Part shown: positions 34,457 to 42,740 of the stretch, in pieces
Numbering within the stretch: position 1 is the stretch's first letter
How the letters are laid out: each line of letters begins with the position of its first letter
DNA from: Bacillota bacterium
GTDB lineage: Bacteria > Bacillota > Clostridia > Saccharofermentanales > Saccharofermentanaceae
Reading direction: 5' to 3'
DNA: 64,000 nucleotides
NCBI GenBank assembly: GCA_023397475.1
Contig: JAEWUD010000047.1
Coordinates: 1-64,000, forward strand
Made by a program: the position numbers and the translations under genes
The notes under the pieces: model-generated
Database searches by the model: none
Told to the model about the DNA's origin: nothing
What the model saw: the letters and a program-made list of their open reading frames with translations, nothing else

Positions 34457-34560
34457 AGAGAACCCAACGCCCGGCTTCGAAACATTCGGAGCTGCCGAAA
34501 GTGAAGCCGCAGACTCCCCGCGGTGCACGACGGACAAACGCGTTGGGCTCTCTTTTTTTT
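34457..34560 (+). ncRNA. Branched RNA element ending in a terminator
   Basis: AGAG and CCCAACGC (34457-34470) pair with GCGTTGGG and CTCT (34540-34551), followed by eight or more T. Inside lie CGGCTTC (34472-34478) with GAAGCCG (34503-34509), which itself encloses TTCGG/CCGAA (34485-34499). About 30 nt (34510-34539) remain with a weak stem. This is more structure than a terminator needs. It may be the terminator of the DUF4097 operon, a small RNA, or both. No separate promoter was seen. Confidence 0.5.
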
Positions 34561-34572
34561 TGCCGCTCATGA

Positions 34573-34578
34573 TATAAT
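34573..34578 (+). promoter_or_regulatory. -10 box of the membrane protein gene
   Basis: TATAAT, 82 bp before the ATG, just after the terminator. The -35 would fall in the terminator stem. Confidence 0.45.
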
Positions 34579-34659
34579 GCGCTTGAAGATTTGTCATTCG
34601 TATCCAGATAAGTTTATTGTTCCGGACAACTAGGGAATTACGGTAAGGGAGAACGCGGG

Positions 34660-35493
34660 ATGTATATTCCGAAAGAAGCTTTGGGTCTGCGCATAACGAA
34701 TTTCGCATTCTACCTTGTCATGGTGATTTCGATGTACGCGTTTGATCGAATCTCCTTGAACGGGGTTACGCTTTTTGATGCGCTTCTTTCTCTGGATACA
34801 CCACTGACGCCGGACCGTTTCGCATTTTCTGTGTTGCAGGCCATATATGTTCTTTTATTCTGTCTGAATCTCTATTCCTTCGGAGCTTTTCACGGAAATT
34901 CGAGAGGGGATAACCCAGATCTTATCCATGTCATGGGGCCCTTTTTCTTCTTCGCAATGGGTGCTGCGGGAGCTTACAGCTTTTCGCTGCATTTCAAGAA
35001 TCTGTTGGTTTGCATGATCCTGGCGTTTTTCTTGTGGTTTTGCCTTCAACGGGCCCTCGCAGGCATCCGGGAAGAGGCGAAGCGAACAAGGGAGAAGATC
35101 TTTTTTCGAGCCCCGTTAAGCGCGGCATATGCGGTTTCGACGTCCGTTTTTTTCCTCACGGCAGCTATGCTCTTCCGGGATATGAGACATAATATCCCGG
35201 ATTTTGGCTACTCCATGTGGATGTACGGGAGCCTGATATTTATGATCATCATCGGCGTCTACTATACGACACGGTACAGTGATTATGTCTTCAATCTGGG
35301 AATGACATGGATGCTGATCGGAGTTTTTTATAAGAACATCCAGATTGTCGGAGAAGAGACATCCTTTACGGTTGCCTTACTTGCGTCGGTCGGTATAGGG
35401 GTTCTTCTTATTGTAGCGGGCGTTACTTATCTTGCCGGCCGTAACAAGCCGAAGCTGCCGGAAGGCCCGGGGCATTGGATTCTTTACGACTGA
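34660..35493 (+). CDS. Polytopic membrane protein of unknown function
   Basis: A 277-aa protein with about eight helices, starting MYIPKEALGLRITNFAFYLVMVISMYAFDR. No transporter signature, zinc motif or enzyme motif is visible. A short basic loop (REEAKRTREKIFFR) near residue 140 splits the helices into two halves. The last residues (NKPKLPEGPGHWILYD) are cytoplasmic or periplasmic tail. Ribosome binding site GGGAG at 34648 is somewhat distant. The gene runs convergently into the glycosyltransferase gene, overlapping it by 117 bp. Confidence 0.65.
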   Translation: MYIPKEALGLRITNFAFYLVMVISMYAFDRISLNGVTLFDALLSLDTPLTPDRFAFSVLQAIYVLLFCLNLYSFGAFHGNSRGDNPDLIHVMGPFFFFAMGAAGAYSFSLHFKNLLVCMILAFFLWFCLQRALAGIREEAKRTREKIFFRAPLSAAYAVSTSVFFLTAAMLFRDMRHNIPDFGYSMWMYGSLIFMIIIGVYYTTRYSDYVFNLGMTWMLIGVFYKNIQIVGEETSFTVALLASVGIGVLLIVAGVTYLAGRNKPKLPEGPGHWILYD

Positions 35494-36693
35494 TTCCATG
35501 CGCTGTTCATGACGTATGATCTTGCGATCCAACGTATGCATATATACGTCCTCGACCCGTGCGCCAAACGACTCCGCGGAATAGGATTTGACTCCTTCGT
35601 ACGCATTCTTCACATAACCGGATGCCAGCGAACGATTGGTAAGAACGCTCTCGACGAGCTCGGGAATTTGAACCGGGTCATCAAAGAGTCGACCGTCAAT
35701 CTTGTCGCGAATAATCCGACGAATACAATCATCGTTGCGCGCGATGATCGGGAGTTCTGCGGCCATCGCCTCATAATATGTCAGTCCCTGCGTCTCTGTC
35801 GTTGAACAACACAAGAACAGGTCTCCCAGACGATAGTACTTGCCGATCTCCAGATAGGGAACCGCTCCGATAAAAATAACATGTTTCTTAACGCCGATCT
35901 CTTCAGCCAGAGACGCTAAAGAGTCCAGCGCCGGCCCTTTGCCGACGATAACCATACGCGCCAGGGGAATTCGTCGCAGGATCTCCGGCATCTGGCGAAT
36001 CGCCTGGTCGAGACTCTTCTCCTTTGCGACTCGTCCGAGACAGAGGATAATCGGCCAGGATGGATCTATACCGTGCTTCTTCTTGATTGCGAGGACATCC
36101 TTGTCTGCGTACCCGTTCTTGCGAAAGGGATCGAGATCAATTCCCGTCGGGATGACATAGATCGGCTTGGTAACACCGCAATCCAGCAAATATTGCTTCG
36201 TCTTATCCGTAGGCGCGATAACAGTTGACGCAAGATTACTGAAGAACTTGCTGTACGTGTGCGCCATCTGTGGCGTCGCGATCTTTCCGTTGCCGATATA
36301 ATGGATATAGTCCGCCCACATCGTATGATAGGTATGAACGATCGGTATGCGAAAAGATGTCGCGGCGTAGAGTGCCATGAATCCCATAAAAAACTCAGAT
36401 TGCGTGTGAATAAGGTCGATCTTGAACTTCTTGATCAATCGGATCAGACGCATCGAACGGAACGAGAAAAGCGATGCGGCACGGTACGGCTTAAGAAAAA
36501 TGATCGGAACGCTGGTGAAGCGATAGACAAATTGATCTTCCGGTGCCTTCTTCTTAACGGATCTTGATTCAGTAACCGTAAAAACATATACCTTATGACC
36601 GCGCTTGCGTAATTCCTGCGACAAGGTGTGGACGGAAGCGGCCACGCCGTTGATGTCAGGGAAGTAGGTATCCGTAAATATCGCGATATTCAT
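35377..36693 (-). CDS. GT4-family glycosyltransferase
   Basis: A 438-aa GT-B glycosyltransferase. ATG 36693 (MNIAIFTDTYFPDINGVAASVHTLSQEL) has CGGAGA upstream. The N-terminal DTYFPxxNGVA, YHTMWADYIHY, and the C-terminal ILCLGRVAKEKSLDQAI and ETQGLTYYEAMAAELPIIA (the EX7E-type motif) match the diacylglycerol glucosyltransferase branch. It probably makes glucosyl-diacylglycerol on the inner face of the membrane for glycolipids or lipoteichoic acid anchors. The basic tail of about 40 residues is encoded opposite the end of the convergent membrane protein gene. Confidence 0.9.
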   Translation of the reverse strand: MNIAIFTDTYFPDINGVAASVHTLSQELRKRGHKVYVFTVTESRSVKKKAPEDQFVYRFTSVPIIFLKPYRAASLFSFRSMRLIRLIKKFKIDLIHTQSEFFMGFMALYAATSFRIPIVHTYHTMWADYIHYIGNGKIATPQMAHTYSKFFSNLASTVIAPTDKTKQYLLDCGVTKPIYVIPTGIDLDPFRKNGYADKDVLAIKKKHGIDPSWPIILCLGRVAKEKSLDQAIRQMPEILRRIPLARMVIVGKGPALDSLASLAEEIGVKKHVIFIGAVPYLEIGKYYRLGDLFLCCSTTETQGLTYYEAMAAELPIIARNDDCIRRIIRDKIDGRLFDDPVQIPELVESVLTNRSLASGYVKNAYEGVKSYSAESFGARVEDVYMHTLDRKIIRHEQRMESVVKNPMPRAFRQLRLVTAGKISNARYNKKNPYTDRRK

Positions 36694-36762
36694 GCAAATC
36701 TCCGTTTCGTCGGCTCTCCGATCAGTATAATACCAGAAAACCATAAAAGAATGACAGAATTG

Positions 36763-37410
36763 TTAGGGTTCATCCCCGATTCCGGCTGCGCGTTTTAAAT
36801 AAAAGATCGCAAGTTGCGTCCGCGACTTCAGGGATAACTTATCCAGAAGAATACTGATTGCGTTACGGACTGTGCCCTCGCTGCTGTAAAGCTTTTCCGC
36901 GATCTCTTTATTACTTAAACCCTCAGAGACCAGTTCGATGATCGAGAGTTCCTTCGGCGTTAAGAGGTAGGAGGAGAGATCCGGCGCATCCGGAGATACC
37001 GGTCGATTCAGTAGGGAGAATCGCGCTGCAATATCTCCTCCGAAAACACTCTGCCCGGCAAAAACCGCACGAAGCGAAGGCACGATACTGTCGAAATCCT
37101 GCTTCAGGAGGTATCCGCGAGCGCCCATCCGCAAAGCTTTCACAATATAATCATCATCGGAGAACGTAGTAAGAAAGAAAACCCTGGCATCGGGAAACAT
37201 CGCGAGAAGCGACTCCCCCGCGGCAAGTCCGCTTGTCTTCTTCATGCGAATATCCATGAGGAGAATATCCGGCCGATGTGCGTTGTATAAAGGAATAGCA
37301 TCTGATCCGTCCGACCCGGTCGCGGGAACCGATATGTCGCCCGACGCTTCGAGAATCGTCTTGAGCGCCTGTGAGACAAGTGGATCATCATCGATAATTA
37401 CAATCTTCAT
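36763..37410 (-). CDS. NarL/LuxR-type response regulator
   Basis: A 215-aa response regulator. The receiver domain has acidic D7-D9, the phosphoacceptor D53 (DILLMDIRM), and the Thr and Lys of the family in FFLTTFSDD and LLKQDFD. The C-terminal LuxR helix-turn-helix is LTPKELSIIELVSEGLSNKEIAEKLYSSEGTVRNAISILLDKL. It overlaps the end of the sensor kinase gene by 4 bp. The divergent ABC exporter is the likely target; a palindrome lies between them at 38554-38565. Confidence 0.95.
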   Translation of the reverse strand: MKIVIIDDDPLVSQALKTILEASGDISVPATGSDGSDAIPLYNAHRPDILLMDIRMKKTSGLAAGESLLAMFPDARVFFLTTFSDDDYIVKALRMGARGYLLKQDFDSIVPSLRAVFAGQSVFGGDIAARFSLLNRPVSPDAPDLSSYLLTPKELSIIELVSEGLSNKEIAEKLYSSEGTVRNAISILLDKLSLKSRTQLAIFYLKRAAGIGDEP

Positions 37411-38483
37411 TCTTCCTCCTTGGGTACGGCGACGAATACCTCGAATCCGTTCTGTTCGCGAAAAACCACATTGCCGTGAAGACTCTCAATACGTGTTCGA
37501 ATGTTCCGCAGACCCATGCCTTCTGTTTCCGCAACGGAAGACTCTTTCCGGAGGCTTCCGTTATCGCGCACGACCAGCTGGTACAATGCGGGATGCTCTA
37601 TGATCATTACGGTCACTTGAGTGGCATTCGAATGACGGGCGATATTTGCGAGAGACTCCTTAAGAACGGAGAGGAACGCATAACGAATCTTAACGGACGG
37701 AGTAGAATCAACCGCGTATTTGAAGGTCAACGGACAGAATGCGAACCGGTCCGTCAGCGCCTTCGTCTCATCGAAAAGGCTGAAGGATTCATCTCGCAGA
37801 TTATGAATGCTCGATCGGACTTCGTCCATTCCGTCGGACAGTGTGTCGCGAAGGAGGGTCAACCCCGCCTTCGTACTCTCCTCTTTGCTGGTAGCCAGAA
37901 GCGCACCGGTTTGAAGAAGAGACCCGGTCAGAACATGTCCAATATTATCATGAAGTTCTACGGCAATCCTGTTTCTCTCCTTAAGAGTTGCTAAATGAAT
38001 CTCATAATCCTGTTTCTCGAGAAGTTCGCGATTGGACTTCTCAAGAAGATACTGCTTCTCGGTAACCTCGTCGCGCAGGCGATGATATTCCGACTTCATC
38101 CTCTCCGCATCTCTCGTCCGGATTCGAAGAATGATCGAGAGGAGCACCAGAAGCGCGATAATAACGGCCGGCATGATGGTGATCTGTGAAGCGGAGAGGG
38201 CAATCGGAAACAGACATAGGAGATTAACGTACAGGAAGCGTCCGTTTGACACATCGTAGGAAAAGATCGGGAGGAAGAAGACAAGCGGAGGAAAGAAGAT
38301 CGATCCGATCATGCAAAGACCCAAGCCGCAGAGGTAACCCTTGTCATTATCCCAGAGCGTCAATACAGCCGTACCGAGCAATGAAGCTATCACGAAAAGT
38401 ACCGCGAAAGGTTCGGCGGTATTTACAAGAAAAAACGTAAGGCAGAAAACGAAAAGAATAGCCTTATCCAGCAATGCAGTCAT
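37407..38483 (-). CDS. Sensor histidine kinase of the NarL class
   Basis: A 358-aa membrane kinase. About five helices fill residues 8-130 (short loops, no large outside domain), then a coiled coil (about 132-180), then the HisKA_3 box ERNRIAVELHDNIGHVLTGSLLQ with the phospho-His, and an ATPase domain (SLANIARHSNATQVTVMI, DNG, GMGLRNIRTRIESLHGNV). Kinases with few exposed loops often sense the membrane or a partner transporter. It is transcribed away from the ABC-2 exporter genes, so exporter control is the likely job. Confidence 0.94.
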   Translation of the reverse strand: MTALLDKAILFVFCLTFFLVNTAEPFAVLFVIASLLGTAVLTLWDNDKGYLCGLGLCMIGSIFFPPLVFFLPIFSYDVSNGRFLYVNLLCLFPIALSASQITIMPAVIIALLVLLSIILRIRTRDAERMKSEYHRLRDEVTEKQYLLEKSNRELLEKQDYEIHLATLKERNRIAVELHDNIGHVLTGSLLQTGALLATSKEESTKAGLTLLRDTLSDGMDEVRSSIHNLRDESFSLFDETKALTDRFAFCPLTFKYAVDSTPSVKIRYAFLSVLKESLANIARHSNATQVTVMIIEHPALYQLVVRDNGSLRKESSVAETEGMGLRNIRTRIESLHGNVVFREQNGFEVFVAVPKEEE

Positions 38484-38553
38484 GTAAAGGCTCCATTTCT
38501 TGAGAAGTACGAATCCTTTCTTATTCTATCATGTTCGTAAGATTCGCGTTTGA

Positions 38554-38565
38554 TGACATTTGTCA
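38554..38565. promoter_or_regulatory. Candidate operator between kinase and exporter
   Basis: TGACA-TT-TGTCA, a perfect 12-bp palindrome in the 180-bp divergent region. A half-site TTTGTCA recurs at 38582-38588. It could bind the neighbouring LuxR-type regulator; this is inference from position. Confidence 0.4.
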
Positions 38566-38663
38566 CAGGAGAATGAGGAGGTTTGTCACTTATGCGGACA
38601 AACAGGGAACAGTACAATGGAGACACAATAAAACAGATGCGGGTGGTAACCCGGGAGGGAAAT

Positions 38664-39602
38664 ATGGTTGTTAAGGTTTCAAAGCTAGTGAAGCGATACG
38701 GCGATCTCATCGCATTAGACCATCTGGAGCTTGAGGTACGCGAGGGCGAGGTCTTCGGCCTTCTGGGTCCGAATGGTTCGGGCAAGACAACGGTGATCAA
38801 CTGCATCCTTTCTCTCTTGTCTTTTGACAAGGGTGAGATCGAAGTGTTCGGAAAGTCGATGAAGCCGTCGTCCTATGATCTGAAAAGAGACATCGGCATC
38901 GTCATGCAGAATGTCGCGGTGATCAACGAATTGACCGTTTATGAGAATATCGATTATTTCTGCGGTATGTATATTTCGGATAAGGCAACGCGCAAGAAAC
39001 TTGTCGAAGAGGCTATCGAATTCGTAGGCTTGGGTGATTTTCGCAAGTTCTATCCCAAGAAACTCTCCGGCGGTCTGTTACGCCGCCTCAACATTGCTTG
39101 CGGCATTGCTCACAAGCCGAAACTGATCATTATGGATGAGCCGACGGTTGCGGTCGATCCGCAGAGCAGAAACAGTATCCTCGAGGGTATCGAGAAACTG
39201 AACGCCCAGGGCGCGACAGTTATCTACACTTCGCATTATATGGAAGAGGTCGAGCAGATCTGCACACGAATCGGAATTATGGACAAGGGGCGGATTATCG
39301 CTTCAGGAACAAAGGAAGACCTGAAGAGCATGATTCGCGTAGGTGAGAAGATCAGCGTCGAATGCCTAGCCGGAGATACCGATTCCCTCGTTCAGCATAT
39401 CAATGAACTCCCACATGTCGCCGACGCTCTAATGAGTGGAAATATGCTGCGTGTGACGACGGAGAGAGGGCATAACGGGTTGACGACCATTCTCGAGAAG
39501 GTACAGGGACGTGGGATCCATGTCGGTCGCGTCTATTGTGAACTTCCGACCTTGAACGATGTCTTCCTCGAGATCACCGGCAAAGAGTTAAGAGATTCCT
39601 AA
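38664..39602 (+). CDS. ABC-2 exporter ATP-binding protein
   Basis: A 312-aa ABC ATPase. Walker A is GPNGSGKTT, the signature is LSGGLLRRL (the usual Gln after LSGG is Leu), and Walker B is KLIIMDEPT, followed by the H-loop YTSHYMEE. The C-terminal 80 residues are the DrrA-like extension (VGEKISVECLAGDTDSLVQHI). ATG 38664 with GGGAGG at 38653-38658 is preferred. An ATG at 38592 with GAGGAGG at 38575-38581 is also good and would add 24 residues. It works with the two permeases that follow, exporting an unknown substrate, perhaps an antimicrobial or lipid. Confidence 0.93.
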   Translation: MVVKVSKLVKRYGDLIALDHLELEVREGEVFGLLGPNGSGKTTVINCILSLLSFDKGEIEVFGKSMKPSSYDLKRDIGIVMQNVAVINELTVYENIDYFCGMYISDKATRKKLVEEAIEFVGLGDFRKFYPKKLSGGLLRRLNIACGIAHKPKLIIMDEPTVAVDPQSRNSILEGIEKLNAQGATVIYTSHYMEEVEQICTRIGIMDKGRIIASGTKEDLKSMIRVGEKISVECLAGDTDSLVQHINELPHVADALMSGNMLRVTTERGHNGLTTILEKVQGRGIHVGRVYCELPTLNDVFLEITGKELRDS

Positions 39603-39614
39603 GGAGGGCGTTAC

Positions 39615-40754
39615 ATGTTCTGGCATGTTTTCTACTACAACATCAAAACAACGATCCGGGACAGGGAGCTGATTTTCTGGACGCTTGGCTTCCCGGTAAT
39701 ACTGGCAACATTCTTCGGATTTGCCTTCACCAATATCAGTCAGTCGGCAGATTTTGATGCGATTCCCATGGGTGTTGTGGAGACGGTCGAATACCAGGAA
39801 GACACTCGTTTTCAGGAACTGCTCAAAGATCACAGTTCTGATGAAGACCCGATGTTCTCGATCACAAACTATCCGGATGAGGAGAGCGCTAAATCAGCTC
39901 TCAAAGATAAGGAAATCCGTGGATACATTGTCGTCGAGGATACGATCCAAATGGCCGTGGCAGGCTCGGAAATCGGCGAATCGATCATGAAACAATTTTT
40001 CGACTATTACCTACAGATGACGTCCGCATCGGAACGGATTCTTGCAGACGATCCGATGAACGGACTAAGAATCGGCGATGTTCTCGGTCAGGAGATCACA
40101 TATCTCAAGGACGAGGAATCGCAGACCAATACTCCCGACAGTGCTCTCACGTATTACTATGCCTTGATTGCAATGACTTGTCTGTACGCAGCATTCCACG
40201 GAATCAAGCAAGTTAGCCTGGTACAAGCCAACCAATCTGCCGAGGCGGCGCGCATCAGCCTGACTCCGGTGAATAAATTGAAGATTTTCTTCGGATCCAT
40301 TCTATCCGTGCTTCTGGTTCAGTTCTTTTCGATCACACTGTTACTCGCGTACATGCATTTTGTCCAGGGCGTCGATTTTGGCAATAATATTCCGTTCATT
40401 CTGTTTGCGGCTGCGGTTGGTTGCTTGTTCGGTGTTTCATTTGGAGCATTTCTCGGCGTATTGATCAAGGGTGGAGAGGGAATCAAGACAGCTGTGATTA
40501 TCTCCTTCACGATGACCATGTCCTATTTCGCCGGTCTGATGAATGCCGGGGCCAAGCTGGACACAGTGAAGAACCTGCCGTTCATGGCGTACCTGAACCC
40601 CGCAACATTGATCGCGGATTCCTTCTACGCACTCTACTACTACCACACATATGATCGCTTTTTGCAGAACATCTCGATTCTGCTTGTGATGACGGTCGTA
40701 TTAATTACCGGATTTACTCTGATCATGAGGAGGCAGCAATATGAAAGTCTTTGA
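39615..40754 (+). CDS. ABC-2 type permease
   Basis: A 379-aa membrane protein of the ABC-2/YhgE-like class. One helix at about 22-43, then an outside domain of about 140 residues (FDAIPMGVVETVEYQED through LTYYYALIA), then five helices (about 175-370). TPVNKLKIFFGSILSVLLVQFF is the characteristic intracellular loop and helix. It starts 12 bp after the ATPase gene (AGGAGG at 39601) and overlaps the second permease by 14 bp. The two permeases probably form a heterodimer. Confidence 0.9.
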   Translation: MFWHVFYYNIKTTIRDRELIFWTLGFPVILATFFGFAFTNISQSADFDAIPMGVVETVEYQEDTRFQELLKDHSSDEDPMFSITNYPDEESAKSALKDKEIRGYIVVEDTIQMAVAGSEIGESIMKQFFDYYLQMTSASERILADDPMNGLRIGDVLGQEITYLKDEESQTNTPDSALTYYYALIAMTCLYAAFHGIKQVSLVQANQSAEAARISLTPVNKLKIFFGSILSVLLVQFFSITLLLAYMHFVQGVDFGNNIPFILFAAAVGCLFGVSFGAFLGVLIKGGEGIKTAVIISFTMTMSYFAGLMNAGAKLDTVKNLPFMAYLNPATLIADSFYALYYYHTYDRFLQNISILLVMTVVLITGFTLIMRRQQYESL

Positions 40755-41922
40755 TGTCTACGGAAGAATTATTAAGAGAAACCTGCCGGCCTTGTCGATC
40801 TACTTCGCGATCTTCTGTGTCTTTGCGGCCCTCCTGTCCATGAGCGGAAATGATGCAATTACGGGCTATTTCGAGAAACAGAGTCGCGTGATGATTATTA
40901 ATCACGATTCTTCGAATCCGGTAACCGACGGACTGGTCGAATACCTTTCTTCCAATAGCAAGGTGATCACAGCGGTCGACACGCTCGAGGGCAAAGCAGA
41001 TTCACTTTTCTATGAGGAGTCCCAGTACATTCTGACCATACCGGAAGGGTTCGGAGAGAGCCTCATAGCCAATGAAACACCGGATCTCTTGCAGAAACTC
41101 ACGGTCGACGGATCATCCGCTGACGTGAAAACCAATCTGTTGATCGAGAAGTACCTGAACACTTTCCGCCTTTATGTGAAGACCATGGAAATTCTCCCGA
41201 CAGATACCGCAGCACTGGAAGAGATTCGTACGAACGTCAAAGAGGATCTGGCAGAACAAGTCTCTGTCGAGTTTCAGGGGGCGGAGCGTAAGGCCGGGAT
41301 CGAGAAAGCCGGCCAGTTCTTCAAATACATGCCGTATTCGATGATTTCGATACTGATTCTCGGAATAACCTCGGTCATGCAGGTCTTCAATCAGAAGGAT
41401 CTCAAGCGTCGCACAATGTGTGCTCCTGTTTCCCAGCAGAGAATCAGCCTCTCGCTGTTTGTCGGTAATCTTTGTTTTGCGGTCGTCGCATGGCTGGCTC
41501 TTGTAGTAACCGCCGCATTTCTTACAGGATTTCCGCTCAGCGATCCGCGCTTTCTCCTGATGTGCCTGGAAGCTCTAGTCTTCACGATGGCGGCGCTATC
41601 ACTATCCTTTTTCTGCAGCATCTTCATCAAGACCCCCGCCGCCCAACACTCTTTTGCCAACGTTATCGCCCTCGGTACCAGCTTTATCAGCGGAGTATTC
41701 GTACCCTTGTCAATGCTCGGAGAGAATGTCAAACATGTGGCGAGCTTCACGCCGACCTACTGGTACGTCAGCGGTATCGAGACAACGGCGGCATTGACCA
41801 CCTTTGGTTGGGAAGATCTCAAGTACATCGTCCTGGCCATGGCGATTCAGCTTCTCTTCGCGGCGGTATTTCTGGCGCTGGCTCTGGTACTGACAAGACA
41901 AAGAAAAAGGAAAGAAGTGTAA
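40741..41922 (+). CDS. ABC-2 type permease, second subunit
   Basis: A 393-aa permease with the same plan as its neighbour: helix at about 20-40, outside domain (about 45-190, with RVMIINHDSSNPVTDGLVEYL), and five more helices ending LALALVLTRQRKRKEV. APVSQQRISLSLFVGNLCFAVVAWLALV corresponds to the loop seen in the first permease. It starts at ATG 40741 behind GAGGAGG inside the first permease gene. It is the last gene of the exporter operon. Confidence 0.9.
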   Translation: MKVFDVYGRIIKRNLPALSIYFAIFCVFAALLSMSGNDAITGYFEKQSRVMIINHDSSNPVTDGLVEYLSSNSKVITAVDTLEGKADSLFYEESQYILTIPEGFGESLIANETPDLLQKLTVDGSSADVKTNLLIEKYLNTFRLYVKTMEILPTDTAALEEIRTNVKEDLAEQVSVEFQGAERKAGIEKAGQFFKYMPYSMISILILGITSVMQVFNQKDLKRRTMCAPVSQQRISLSLFVGNLCFAVVAWLALVVTAAFLTGFPLSDPRFLLMCLEALVFTMAALSLSFFCSIFIKTPAAQHSFANVIALGTSFISGVFVPLSMLGENVKHVASFTPTYWYVSGIETTAALTTFGWEDLKYIVLAMAIQLLFAAVFLALALVLTRQRKRKEV

Positions 41923-41946
41923 CGTATTCGACAATAGGAATGCAAG

Positions 41947-41986
41947 GGGCTGTCTCATGACGAGAGTTGAGAGACAGCCCTTCTTT
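41947..41986 (+). terminator. Exporter operon terminator
   Basis: GGGCTGTCTC at 41947-41956 pairs with GAGACAGCCC at 41971-41980, then TTCTTT. Confidence 0.92.
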
Positions 41987-42081
41987 ATATTAAAAGGGTT
42001 AAGAGGCGAGCATATCTCAGAGCGCTGACGGCAGTACGAGAATACAATACTCGGGGAGGCGGGCGCCGCGGGCGTTATGAT

Positions 42082-42727
42082 TTGTGGACGAAACCGGTCA
42101 TTCGAGGCACTTTCGTCCACAAGGGGAGCCCCGCTGGGTGCCACTGGCGTTGAGATTTGTGGGCGTACGAAAAAACGGTTTGGAGCATGTTTCGTATATG
42201 CATCAATGACAAATAACGGCTCCAGAAAGGCCGCCGCACATACGAAATCCTGTGAAGTAGGCAGTTTCGTATGTGCATCAATGACAAAATAACCGTCGCC
42301 GGGTCACCGGCGCACATACGAAAAGCTGTGAAGGAGGCAGTTTCGTATCTGCGTCAATGATAAATTACCGCTCTGGGATTGCTGGCGCACATACGAAATC
42401 CCGGGTTGAAGCATGTTTCGTATGTGCATCATTGACAAATAACGCCTCTGGGAAACCTAGCGCACATACGAAAACCTGTGAAGGAGGCAGTTTCGTATGT
42501 GCATCAATGACAAATATCGGCTCCAGCAAGGCCGCCGCACATACGAAATCCTGTGAAGGAGGCAGTTTCGTATGTGCATCAATGATAAATAACCGCTCTG
42601 GGATTGCTGGCGCACATACGAAAACCCGTTAAGATGTCTGTTTCGTATGTGCATCAATGATAAATAACCGCTCCAGCAAGGACGCCGGACATACGAAAAC
42701 CCGTGAAAGACCCTGTTTCGTATGTGC
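42082..42727. repeat. Array C: nine hairpin units, 75-bp period
   Basis: Eight units with arms GCACATACGAAA and TTTCGTATGTGC (first and last copies degenerate); the TACG of the left arms starts at 42166, 42241, 42317, 42392, 42467, 42542, 42617 and 42692, that is 75 or 76 bp apart. Loops are 17 nt. A leading unit at 42082-42122 has other arms (TTGTGGACGAAA, TTTCGTCCACAA) with the same 12 + 17 + 12 geometry. The linker is ATCAATGACAAATAAC followed by about 20 variable GC-rich bases, often with CGGC/GCCG. No gene lies inside. Confidence 0.93.
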
Positions 42728-42740
42728 CTCATTAATATAT

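Noticed and set aside
42082..42727. CRISPR array
   Set aside because: Spacing resembles repeat plus spacer, but the whole 75-bp unit is similar from copy to copy, the conserved part is an inverted repeat, linkers recur between units, and there are no cas genes.
42357..42732. Repeat-protein frames of 91 codons in array C, both strands
   Set aside because: Same reason: 75 is divisible by three, giving open repeated frames without ribosome binding sites.
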